The notes under the pieces are model-generated. The model had not been told where the DNA came from. It did not search any database and was given only the letters and a program-made list of their open reading frames with translations. Below are positions 26,702 through 33,138 of a stretch of DNA of 35,366 nucleotides, in pieces (the first letter of the stretch is position 1; each line of letters begins with the position of its first letter). Made by a program: the position numbers and the translations under genes. Location of the stretch: contig VGTJ01000040.1 of the NCBI GenBank assembly GCA_016874775.1, positions 1 through 35,366 of the forward strand, in the 5' to 3' direction. Source of the DNA: Deltaproteobacteria bacterium. Lineage in GTDB: Bacteria > Desulfobacterota > Binatia > Bin18.

Positions 26702-26732
26702 GAAGAAAAGATGAGGAAACAGAAAATTTTTC

Positions 26733-27074
26733 ATGGAGCGAGAAAAAAAGCATGGTAGAGCAGAGACGATAAGAGCACTGATCAGGGCCGGAAAGTATGA
26801 GTTTTCTATTCACGCTGAGAAAGAACGTCAGGCGGATAAAATCACACTAGAAGAGTTAGAGGAAGCGTTAAGTAGTTGTAAGGTTATAGAGGATTACCCA
26901 ACGGACCCGCGCGGAGCCAGTTGCTTAGTCCTTGGGTTTGCAGGAGAACGGCCAGTACACGCAGTATGCGCAATCAAGCATGACCCAGAGGAAGTATTGT
27001 TTATCACCATCTATGATCCTTCCAAGCGACCAGAAAAATGGAGCGACAATTATCAACGTCGCCGGAGGCAGTGA
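26733..27074 (+). CDS. DUF4258 domain protein, putative toxin of a toxin-antitoxin-like pair
   Basis: The 113-residue protein matches the DUF4258 pattern: FSIHAEKERQADKITLEELEEALSSC, then VIEDYP, CLVLGFAGERPVHAVCAI and FITIYDPSKRPEKW. The family is predicted to have a RelE/BrnT-like fold. It is followed 4 bp later by a YgiT-type zinc-finger gene, a recurrent pairing in bacterial genomes that looks like toxin then antitoxin. The toxic activity is inference; no member-specific catalytic residues are evident. The start at 26733 has only a weak AGGAA site 14 bases upstream. Confidence 0.75.
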   Translation: MEREKKHGRAETIRALIRAGKYEFSIHAEKERQADKITLEELEEALSSCKVIEDYPTDPRGASCLVLGFAGERPVHAVCAIKHDPEEVLFITIYDPSKRPEKWSDNYQRRRRQ

Positions 27075-27078
27075 AATC

Positions 27079-27327
27079 GTGAAACGTAAATATCACCAGT
27101 GCCACTTCTGCGGTGGCCTCGTGTCAGAACAAGAAGTGACAGTTGATTATCGCTGGGGAGAAGAACTGGTTACAGTAATCAGACACGTTCCCGTGGGAGT
27201 TTGCGAGGTATGTGGGGAGAAGTATTTCAAGGCTGAGGTTGTGAAAGCAATGGAGAAAACCGCTCGCTCTCGCAGCAAACCGAAGGAAGTGATTCAGGTT
27301 CCGGTGCGGGAGTTGAAAGTCGCATAG
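27079..27327 (+). CDS. YgiT-type zinc-finger protein, putative antitoxin
   Basis: The 82-residue protein has two CxxC pairs, C8/C11 (CHFCGG) and C42/C45 (CEVCGE), as in the zinc-binding N-terminal domain of MqsA/YgiT antitoxins. It then has a basic helix and a strand VIQVPVREL. The separate helix-turn-helix DNA-binding domain of full MqsA is absent, as in the short YgiT-type proteins that pair with DUF4258. The GTG at 27079 is chosen because GGAGG lies at 27063-27067 and the first CxxC would be near the N-terminus. The longer in-frame opening at 26932 overlaps the upstream gene. Confidence 0.75.
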   Translation: MKRKYHQCHFCGGLVSEQEVTVDYRWGEELVTVIRHVPVGVCEVCGEKYFKAEVVKAMEKTARSRSKPKEVIQVPVRELKVA

Positions 27328-27463
27328 TGTCGCTGTTGAAGCTCATCGCTCCGTTTCCGAGCAATCTCCTCCTTCGTTAGTAGGAAAGCCTAGCCTGAGC
27401 CCTTTCACCGATTTGGTATTTTGATTTGTTATCACTAGCTTTGCGAGGCAACAATCTATTTTC

Positions 27464-27588
27464 CCGGTATCCTGAGAGTTAGGTAATGGCTGATCCAACA
27501 AACGGGTCAACAATCAGTGATCCTGTTGTCGAATATTCGTCAATAATACGGCGAACAAGTTGAGGTATGAACTTGGCAGGATACCGGT
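27464..27588. repeat. 11-bp inverted repeat bracketing the truncated methyltransferase end
   Basis: CCGGTATCCTG (27464-27474) and CAGGATACCGG (27578-27588) are perfect complements 103 bp apart. The right copy encodes the RYPAK residues of the methyltransferase fragment; the left copy lies just past its stop codon. Confidence 0.6.
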
Positions 27589-27766
27589 GATAGCCATGAG
27601 GTCCCCACAGTGTTTGACCTTGGGTAAGTTCCGAGAATGACCAGTCATTATTTTTCTGCCGTTTTTTCGTATATCTATGCTGTATCGAAAGAGCTTGCAT
27701 TATACCCACTCCGGAGGGCAAGGAACCGGGATCGACTGGGCCTACTTCGAGGTCATATTTAATCAA
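27479..27766 (-). pseudogene. N-terminal fragment of a DNA methyltransferase
   Basis: The 95-residue product has the N-terminal features of N4/N6 DNA methylases: WGPHGYHRYPAKFIPQLVRRIIDEYS, then VDPFVGSAIT, which matches the SAM-binding motif I normally read as DPFVGSGTT(L/M)VEA. The frame ends right there with TAA, so most of the SAM domain, the catalytic (D/N/S)PP(Y/F/W) motif and the target domain are missing. The start codon is TTG and GGAGG lies upstream at 27787-27791. It is almost certainly a broken gene, although a real short product cannot be excluded. Confidence 0.7.
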
Positions 27767-27777
27767 AACAAACAGTG

Positions 27778-27792
27778 ACCTCCGTAGGAGGT
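27778..27792. repeat. Short perfect hairpin at methyltransferase start
   Basis: ACCTCC, three bases, GGAGGT. On the minus strand the second arm is the only Shine-Dalgarno-like site for the methyltransferase fragment, so the hairpin could hide it. The arm sequence resembles that of the dyad at 26672-26701. Confidence 0.35.
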
Positions 27793-27946
27793 TGAAACTT
27801 TAGTGTATTCTGATTTCTGCGAGTATTTGGGTAGTACGTTTGGCCGAATCGCGCGAGGCCTTCAGCGCTCTTTTTATTGACTCTTCTTTTTTCAGAGAGG
27901 TACGCTTTCAGCCGAGATTTTCTTGCCGTGGGAAATGGAAACGTTA

Positions 27947-28189
27947 TTAGTGATGGGACGATTTTTTGTCGAAGATTTTGCTGTGAATATTGCGGGCGAG
28001 TTCCAAGGTGCGGGCGGTCAACGTCGCAATGTCTCGTTGCCCATCTTGTAAGGTTTTCTGTCCTTCAAATAGCACTTTCTGTCCTTCGAATAGCACCTTC
28101 TGCCCATCTTGGATTGTTGCTAATGCCTTGAGCGTGGCGCGGCTCTGCCGCTCTCCGCGTTCGTCTGCGCGCTTCAGATAGCCCAACAT
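27947..28189 (-). CDS. Small protein with four heptad repeats
   Basis: The 80-residue protein has four consecutive seven-residue units, TIQDGQK, VLFEGQK, VLFEGQK, TLQDGQR, followed by an amphipathic helix IATLTARTLELARNIHSKI. The pattern x-(I/L)-x-(D/E)-G-Q-(K/R) predicts a short repetitive helical or coiled-coil segment. The ATG at 28189 is the only standard start, but the frame stays open upstream with similar composition (a further EGQ unit) until a TGA, which suggests that the true N-terminus was lost or uses a non-standard start. I do not recognise a family. Its minus-strand neighbours are the methyltransferase fragment (downstream) and ccmD (upstream, 205 bp away). Confidence 0.55.
   Translation of the reverse strand: MLGYLKRADERGERQSRATLKALATIQDGQKVLFEGQKVLFEGQKTLQDGQRDIATLTARTLELARNIHSKIFDKKSSHH
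28055..28096. repeat. 21-bp tandem repeat encoding heptads
   Basis: Two adjacent 21-bp units (28055-28075 and 28076-28096) differ at one position and encode the two VLFEGQK-type heptads of the small minus-strand protein. Degenerate partial copies flank them. Confidence 0.7.
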
Positions 28190-28394
28190 TTGTGTCTGCC
28201 CTTCTTGAAGTACCTGGATGAGTTTATTATGAAGATGTTCCCATGTCTCTTCTCCTTTCTCTTTCCTTCATATCCTTAGGCTACTTGATATACTAGTTCT
28301 TAAAAGGGAGGGGCGTGTTCTCGAATTGTTGGTAGTGAGAATTAGGGTCGTGAGAGGCTCACTTAGGGGTCGCTGCCGCACCGCCTGTGGTGAT

Positions 28395-28547
28395 TTAATG
28401 GGACTCTCCTTTTTGCTCCATCATCCGACGCAAGGCTTCAACTTCGTTGGCAAGAGTACGGTGTCGGCGAGACAATGCGAAAAGGTAGGCAAAGACAATC
28501 ACCCACACCGCTAGAAATGCGGCGAAGAGATACGACGTATGTTCCAT
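28395..28547 (-). CDS. ccmD: CcmD-like small membrane protein of cytochrome c maturation
   Basis: The 50-residue protein has one transmembrane segment (YLFAAFLAVWVIVFAYLFAL) followed by a basic and acidic cytoplasmic helix (SRRHRTLANEVEALRRMM), the layout of CcmD. CcmD helps release holo-CcmE from the CcmABC complex. The ATG at 28547 is preferred over a longer frame because GGAGGAGG lies 9 bases upstream and a short TM protein is expected. It follows ccmC with a 19-bp gap and is the last gene of the ccm set in this window. Confidence 0.8.
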   Translation of the reverse strand: MEHTSYLFAAFLAVWVIVFAYLFALSRRHRTLANEVEALRRMMEQKGESH

Positions 28548-28566
28548 CTGTTCTGCCCCTCCTCCT

Positions 28567-29247
28567 TTATGCAGTTGCCAGTGCCTGACGACGAAGCGTA
28601 ACCAGTTCCTCACGTAGGCTCAAGTTGTGTAATCGGAGCCACAACAGCCACGCAAACAAACAGAGAAATGCAACCGTGCACATGAGCAGCGTCCACATCA
28701 TCTCTGGTGCTAGCCCTCCACGCTCGATCTTGGGGTGTATGCCCCGCCACAGTCGCACAGAGATATGGAGCAGCGGAATATCAAGCACCCCGACAATGCC
28801 AAGCACTGCGGCGTAGCGTGCAATCTGTTCAGTATCACCAGCGAGGTGACGCAGCAGTAAATAGGCTGCGTAGATAGTCCACAATACGATCACCATGGTA
28901 AGGCGTGGGTCCCACGTCCACCACACTCCCCAGATGGGCCGTGCCCAAATTGATCCGGTAATCAATACAATGGTGCAGAATACCATGCCGATTTCTGCGG
29001 CTGCTTGTGCGAGGAGGTCGGAAAAGCGGCTGCCTTGCCATAGGTATGAGGCGCTTGCTCCAGCGACGATGAAAAATCCGAGAAAGGTGTTCCAGGCTGC
29101 AGGTAGATGAAAATAAAAGATGCGTTGGACAATTCCCTGGACACGTTCGTTGGGAACATAAAGAAACACCATCGCCAACGCGGCGATCATTGTCGTTAAC
29201 GTTAACCAGGGAAGGACATTGTCTGCAAATGGGGCAAACCGTTTCAT
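28567..29247 (-). CDS. ccmC: Heme exporter/handling protein CcmC
   Basis: The 226-residue integral membrane protein has six predicted transmembrane segments and the tryptophan-rich periplasmic signature WGVWWTWDPRLT. That signature, with flanking histidines (FYFHLPAAW and LLHISVRLWRG), presents heme to CcmE. It is part of cytochrome c maturation system I. The ATG at 29247 is 2 bp after the ccmB stop and gives the family N-terminus; the longer frame to 29343 lies inside ccmB. Confidence 0.93.
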   Translation of the reverse strand: MKRFAPFADNVLPWLTLTTMIAALAMVFLYVPNERVQGIVQRIFYFHLPAAWNTFLGFFIVAGASASYLWQGSRFSDLLAQAAAEIGMVFCTIVLITGSIWARPIWGVWWTWDPRLTMVIVLWTIYAAYLLLRHLAGDTEQIARYAAVLGIVGVLDIPLLHISVRLWRGIHPKIERGGLAPEMMWTLLMCTVAFLCLFAWLLWLRLHNLSLREELVTLRRQALATA

Positions 29248-29249
29248 TG

Positions 29250-29903
29250 TTACTCCTGCACGACCTGTGGAAAAATTAGCCACCCTGTGACGACGAAGAT
29301 AATATCGAAGGCAAGCAGAACGCGGAACCACACTCCGTTCCACTCCCCTCCGGTTAATACCGCGCTCGTGACTTTTACTGCGGCAATGAGCAATGGGACG
29401 AGAAGTGGGAGCAACATAATCGGTAGCAGCACTTCTCGGGCACGAGTCCGTACGGCGATGGCCGCGAACAACGTTCCCAGTGCTGAGAATCCAACCGTAC
29501 CAAGCAACAATACGACCGGCAGGGGGAGTAATGAGCGTGAGAATGGTACGCCAAAAAAGGCGAGTGATAGTGGTGCAACGAGAAGTTCGACCAAAAGAAG
29601 AAAAAGGACGTTACTGAGCATCTTGGCTAAGAACAGCGTTCCTGGATCGATCGGACTCAGTAAAAGACCAGAGAAGCAAGCTCGTTCTTGTTCGAGAAGG
29701 AATGAGCGCTGGAGCCCCATCATGCCAGCGAATACCAGAGTCACCCACAGCAATGCCGCTTCGATCGTTGGACTTTGGATTTGTTCAGGACTCAAGGCAA
29801 AGACAAAAACTAAGACGATCAGGAAAGAGAGAACGAAAAGTGAAGACAGTCGTTCTTTAGTACGGAATTCCAGCAGTAAGTCTTTCCACAGTAGGGCGAG
29901 CAT
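29250..29903 (-). CDS. ccmB: Heme ABC exporter permease CcmB
   Basis: The 217-residue protein has about six transmembrane helices and the CcmB pattern: LLWKDLLLEFRTKERL at the N-terminus, then LLWVTLVFAGMMGLQRSF, ERACFSGLLLSPIDPG and LLLPIMLLPLLVPLLI. With CcmA it forms the ATP-driven module that releases heme-loaded CcmE. The ATG is 2 bp after the ccmA stop. Confidence 0.94.
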   Translation of the reverse strand: MLALLWKDLLLEFRTKERLSSLFVLSFLIVLVFVFALSPEQIQSPTIEAALLWVTLVFAGMMGLQRSFLLEQERACFSGLLLSPIDPGTLFLAKMLSNVLFLLLVELLVAPLSLAFFGVPFSRSLLPLPVVLLLGTVGFSALGTLFAAIAVRTRAREVLLPIMLLPLLVPLLIAAVKVTSAVLTGGEWNGVWFRVLLAFDIIFVVTGWLIFPQVVQE

Positions 29904-29905
29904 GG

Positions 29906-30652
29906 CTAATGCGTCGTTCGGCGTTCGGCGTTCGGCGTTGTGAGAAAAGAGGGCTGAGTCTCAGAATGGTAGATCTCGTTGAACTCTGTGACTGATGGGA
30001 GTTTTCCCTCTGACTGCCAGACGAGACGACCATGACTGAAAATTAAGGCTCGATCACAAAGGTCAAGCCCAAGAGCAAAATCATGCGTGGTGAAAACGAC
30101 GGTCTTTCCTTGTGCCTTGGTCTGCGTCAGTGTTGTTTGTAACGTTGCGATGCCACGCGCATCGAGCCCTGTGTAAGGTTCATCGAACAGCAATAATTCA
30201 GGTTCGTGGAGCAACGCTCGCGCCAAGGCGGCACGTTGTTCCATACCACGAGAAAAGGTGCGCACTGGTGTATCTCCCCAATCTTGGAGTCCAACGAACT
30301 GTAACACTGAGGCAATCCGACTGCGCACGTCCGAAAGGCCGTACGCTTTGCCGTAGAAGGTGAGATTTTCGACTGGCGTTAGATCAGGGTAGAGAAAGCT
30401 ATCGTGCCCAAGGAAGCCCAGTTTGCGCCGCACCACGAGGTCGTCAGCAGCGTGCTCAAAGAGTCGTAACGTGCCACTCGACGGCGTTAATAATGTTGCC
30501 AATAAGCGCAGGAAGGTGGTTTTGCCTGCCCCATTGGGACCGAAGATGGCAACGCTCTCTCCCTGAGCGATACGACACGAGACATTGCGCAGGACCGGCA
30601 CCCACGCGAACGTTTTACTAAGATTTTCCGCTTCCAGCACCCACGATTTCAT
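29906..30652 (-). CDS. ccmA: Heme exporter ATP-binding protein CcmA
   Basis: The 248-residue ABC ATPase has Walker A GPNGAGKTT, the Q-loop region, signature FSRGMEQR, Walker B LLLFDEP followed by YTGLD, and switch histidine TTHD. Position ahead of ccmB and ccmC identifies it as CcmA. The last residues (TTPNAERRTTH) are encoded by a heptanucleotide array and are probably a non-functional extension. ATG 30652 is the family start. A TTG 11 codons upstream (30685) is also possible. On the minus strand TTGACG, 17 bp and TATTGA occur just before the ATG and would give a nearly leaderless transcript. Confidence 0.93.
   Translation of the reverse strand: MKSWVLEAENLSKTFAWVPVLRNVSCRIAQGESVAIFGPNGAGKTTFLRLLATLLTPSSGTLRLFEHAADDLVVRRKLGFLGHDSFLYPDLTPVENLTFYGKAYGLSDVRSRIASVLQFVGLQDWGDTPVRTFSRGMEQRAALARALLHEPELLLFDEPYTGLDARGIATLQTTLTQTKAQGKTVVFTTHDFALGLDLCDRALIFSHGRLVWQSEGKLPSVTEFNEIYHSETQPSFLTTPNAERRTTH
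29915..29939. repeat. Heptanucleotide tandem repeat at the 3' end of ccmA
   Basis: CGTTCGG is repeated three times (29915-29935) with a partial fourth copy. It lies within the last codons of ccmA on the minus strand and extends its C-terminus without disrupting the ccmB start. Confidence 0.7.
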
Positions 30653-30724
30653 AAGGTCAATAGATTGTAGATAGGAAATCGTCAATTGTAGAGGGTGGCT
30701 TGTCTGGATCTAATGAGAATCTAC

Positions 30725-30751
30725 GTAAGGAAAATGTAAGCAACGTGTAAG
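30725..30751. promoter_or_regulatory. Three 11-bp-spaced direct repeats (PhoB/OmpR-like operator)
   Basis: GTAAG starts at 30725, 30736 and 30747, i.e. exactly 11 bp apart; written as 7-mers they are ACGTAAG, ATGTAAG and GTGTAAG with 4-bp spacers. Head-to-tail 7-mers on an 11-bp period are the hallmark of PhoB/OmpR-family binding sites, although the sequence is not the E. coli Pho box. It could control the ccm operon, the downstream signalling genes or both. Confidence 0.5.
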
Positions 30752-30859
30752 GCCCGAATATAGGCCTGCCGTCACAAGAAGATGCTACTCTACGTTTGTT
30801 AGCCAAACTGAACAGAGCTTGAATCCCCAGAATCATGAATAACAAACAAGGGGGCCAGG

Positions 30860-31045
30860 ATGAATCACCAGATCCCAGAGCGAGGCACCACGGCGGCGTA
30901 CGTACCAAGAAATTCTGAAAAACCAATGAGCGAGTCTTGTTTTCTGAAGGAGATGAATATCCTCTATTCGTCAGTGAACTTTCCCACGAGCGGGCTAATC
31001 TGTGGCAAATGGAATTCTCGCGCTTTCGCCAGAAAAATGCAATAA
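30860..31045 (+). CDS. Doubtful 61-residue ORF
   Basis: An ATG with AAGGGGG 7 bases upstream opens a 61-codon frame. The predicted protein has no recognisable domain and is overlapped from 30937 by another open frame with better protein-like composition. Reported only because of the ribosome-site-like sequence. Confidence 0.2.
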   Translation: MNHQIPERGTTAAYVPRNSEKPMSESCFLKEMNILYSSVNFPTSGLICGKWNSRAFARKMQ

Positions 31046-31104
31046 AGTCAACAGTTCCACGAGACGACCAGAAGAGAACCAAATCTCAAGATGAGGGAGC
31101 TCTT

Positions 31105-31485
31105 ATGTCAAAAGAAACGCTTCTTTTTATTCATAATGACCCAGCATATCTCAAAGCAGGGAGCGAAATTTTGGCATTATGGGGATACACCGTCCTCTCT
31201 ACTACTTGCCCCATAGAGGCTCGGAAAGTACTTCAGGATACGAAAATTGATCTCGCGATTATCGCTGCCCGCTTGGCGGATGAAAGCAATGAGAAAGATT
31301 TTAGCGGAGTAGAGATGGCTCAGGGAATGAGCCCCTTTTTACCTAAGATCATTGTGACGGCAGTGCCAAATCTAGAGATCGTATGGTTGGCACTTGAACC
31401 ATATACCGAGAAAATCGAATTTGTCGCGAAGGAGGATGGGCCTACTGCACTTCCGTCCGCTGTCAAGGAAGCATTGCTCAATTAA
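31105..31485 (+). CDS. Receiver-like (REC) protein lacking the phospho-acceptor aspartate
   Basis: The 126-residue protein has the length and strand-helix rhythm of a lone response-regulator receiver: TLLFIHNDPAYLKAG (normal LLVDDDP), an EARKVLQDTKIDLAIIAARL segment, KIIVTAVPN and FVAKEDGP. The strand that should end in the phosphorylated Asp (DLVLLD) reads DLAIIAA, and the first acidic residue of the acid pair is Asn, so phosphorylation is unlikely. The terminal KEDG lysine is kept. The ATG at 31105 has GAGGGAG at 31093-31099. A longer in-frame opening (TTG 30937) exists. It precedes the large GAF sensor by 141 bp and may work with it. Confidence 0.6.
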   Translation: MSKETLLFIHNDPAYLKAGSEILALWGYTVLSTTCPIEARKVLQDTKIDLAIIAARLADESNEKDFSGVEMAQGMSPFLPKIIVTAVPNLEIVWLALEPYTEKIEFVAKEDGPTALPSAVKEALLN

Positions 31486-31505
31486 ATTATTGGCAGGAAC
31501 ACACT

Positions 31506-31521
31506 GTAAGCGAAAAGTAAG
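31506..31521 (+). promoter_or_regulatory. Two 11-bp-spaced GTAAG repeats upstream of the GAF sensor gene
   Basis: GTAAG starts at 31506 and 31517, the same sequence and spacing as the triple repeat at 30725-30751. A possible -10 element TATACT (31555-31560, preceded by TG) lies 38 bp after the start of the second repeat. In the first copy a TACTCT sits 39 bp after the start of the last repeat. Confidence 0.5.
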
Positions 31522-31626
31522 GAAAAAACTCTCAGTATCCCTCACCTTAGGGTGTATACTCGTCTTGAATGAGAATAAAAAAGGGCCTGCAGTAAAAGAG
31601 ACTGAAGGAAAGAGAGGCGACGAATC

Positions 31627-33105
31627 ATGCCACAAATCGCGTGCAAGCAAAGCATCCTCGAACAGTTGCTGGGGACTAGCACGACCTGGTTGGGAGAACG
31701 TGATGAAGCAACTGTCCTGAATAGGATTCTCCAAGGAGTTGCGGCTTTGGGCTTTGATCGGGCTCGACTCTATCTGCTCTCCGAAGATAAGGAAATGTTA
31801 ATCGGAAAAGCTCACATAGGTATGGGCGATAGCTTCTTAAAGATTCGACGGTCAGCGAAAGAGGATCCTTATCTCCAAGAGCTTTTGAGTGATTGTTCGC
31901 CACATCTTTTTACTCCGCGGCCTGGTATCCCGCTTTTTGGAGAACTCTGGGAGTCGGAACGAATACGCGAGTGGGTGTGTGCACCATTGCTTCGTCAAGG
32001 GCAAGTAATCGGAAAGCTGTCAGCTGATAATATTTTTAGTGGCCGTCCGATTACCCAAGAAGACCGACATGCAGTCGCTTTACTAGCTGGCCAAGCAGCC
32101 GCAGCTATTGAGAGTGTGCAGCTGCTTAATGAAGTGACTAGGAGAGCGGAGCAACTTGCAGAGCAGCATCAATACTTGGCAAGCCTGATTGAGAGTTCTC
32201 CGAATGCAGTTATTACTAGTGACTTCTCAGGACATATTACAGGAGTGAATAAACAAGCTTGGAAGATTCTCGGATATTTGGAAGAAGAAGATTTTCCTTC
32301 GCATGTTCATAAGGTGTACTACAACAATGAAGAAGCGGACCGCATTGGCCAATTGCTTGCCAAAAATGGAGGCAGCATAAAAGACCATATTACTTTTTTG
32401 CGGAGTCGAAGTGGGGAGCGCATTCAAGTACGGATTTCGGCAACAACCTTTTATGATTCACGAGGGCAGCGTCTAGACACTGTTGGCTATTTTGAAGACA
32501 TGCGTTCGTTCCGAGCTTTGGAAAATCGTGTTCAGTTATTTGCTCGGATAAGCTTCATGATTGCCCAGGCCGAACAGCTGACCGAGGGATTGTCTGCGTT
32601 TGCTGAACTCCTGGTTTCTCTTCTATCGCATACGTTTTGTCGCATTATCCTGCGAGACGAAAGAGCCGATCTTTTCGTTGTGAAGGCAGTGGCTGCTCGT
32701 TACTACCCCGTAACTCCCTTCTCGTGGACGCCGCAGCTTGGATATCGCCTGGAGCCTCTTGTGGCTTTCGGTTCTCCTAAAGGTTGGAGTATGAAAGAGC
32801 CACAAGTTCTTGACTGGCGGAATCCAGAAGACCAATCCGCCCTCCGCGATCTCTCCATTAGGCTTGAGCTGTTACAGCCCGTGAAGTTTGTCCTGCGAGT
32901 CCCTTTAGGGCCACTAGGGAAGCCTCTCGGTTTTCTGGAAATTGGCGAAAAAGAAGGAGCTGAAGGACGGCTAATCTCGGCTGAGGAACAAAACCTGGTT
33001 TCTGCTGCTGCAGCCCAAGCGTCCGTCTTCATTGAGCGGCTACAGCAACTAGAAAAAGCAAGACGCCGAAACGACTTCCTAGAACGATTAGAGGAGAAGC
33101 TCTAA
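31627..33105 (+). CDS. GAF-PAS-GAF sensor, ends at an in-frame TAA
   Basis: The 492-residue product holds a GAF domain (about 15-160, with VCAPLLRQGQVIGKLSADN and EDRHAVALLAGQAAAAIES), a PAS domain (about 185-300, with LIESSPNAVITSDFSGHI and a GYFEDM end) and a second GAF domain (about 305-475). It ends in a coiled-coil-like helix EKARRRNDFLERLEEKL. The stop at 33103-33105 falls in the middle of that linker, and the same frame continues open for 753 codons with more GAF domains. It therefore looks like the N-terminal part of one very large cytoplasmic sensor interrupted by a single stop. GAGAGG lies about 8 bases before the ATG. Confidence 0.75.
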   Translation: MPQIACKQSILEQLLGTSTTWLGERDEATVLNRILQGVAALGFDRARLYLLSEDKEMLIGKAHIGMGDSFLKIRRSAKEDPYLQELLSDCSPHLFTPRPGIPLFGELWESERIREWVCAPLLRQGQVIGKLSADNIFSGRPITQEDRHAVALLAGQAAAAIESVQLLNEVTRRAEQLAEQHQYLASLIESSPNAVITSDFSGHITGVNKQAWKILGYLEEEDFPSHVHKVYYNNEEADRIGQLLAKNGGSIKDHITFLRSRSGERIQVRISATTFYDSRGQRLDTVGYFEDMRSFRALENRVQLFARISFMIAQAEQLTEGLSAFAELLVSLLSHTFCRIILRDERADLFVVKAVAARYYPVTPFSWTPQLGYRLEPLVAFGSPKGWSMKEPQVLDWRNPEDQSALRDLSIRLELLQPVKFVLRVPLGPLGKPLGFLEIGEKEGAEGRLISAEEQNLVSAAAAQASVFIERLQQLEKARRRNDFLERLEEKL

Positions 33106-33138
33106 GAACTACGGCCCGAGATAGGTGTCCAGCGTCTG

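Larger units (their letters stand above)
30653..31104. other. Regulatory-looking intergenic region between ccmA and the receiver-like gene
   Basis: This 452-bp region separates the divergently transcribed ccm operon and the signalling genes. It holds three direct GTAAG repeats at 11-bp spacing, a weak 61-codon frame (30860-31045) and an overlapping second open frame that runs into the receiver-like gene. Confidence 0.5.

Noticed and set aside
27290-27395. Minus-strand stretch with LTKEEIARKRSDELQQRH, possibly a remnant of the methyltransferase C-terminus
   Set aside because: It overlaps the end of the zinc-finger gene, has no recognisable methylase motif and is preceded by a stop.
27800-27907. 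35-codon minus-strand open stretch with a helical, Lys/Arg-rich sequence (RALKASRDSAKRTTQI)
   Set aside because: It reads like a protein end but has no start codon and no ribosome site, and it is too short to distinguish from chance.
29287-29943. 218-codon plus-strand frame opposite ccmB
   Set aside because: Ser/Arg/Thr-rich shadow of a well-conserved membrane protein gene on the other strand.
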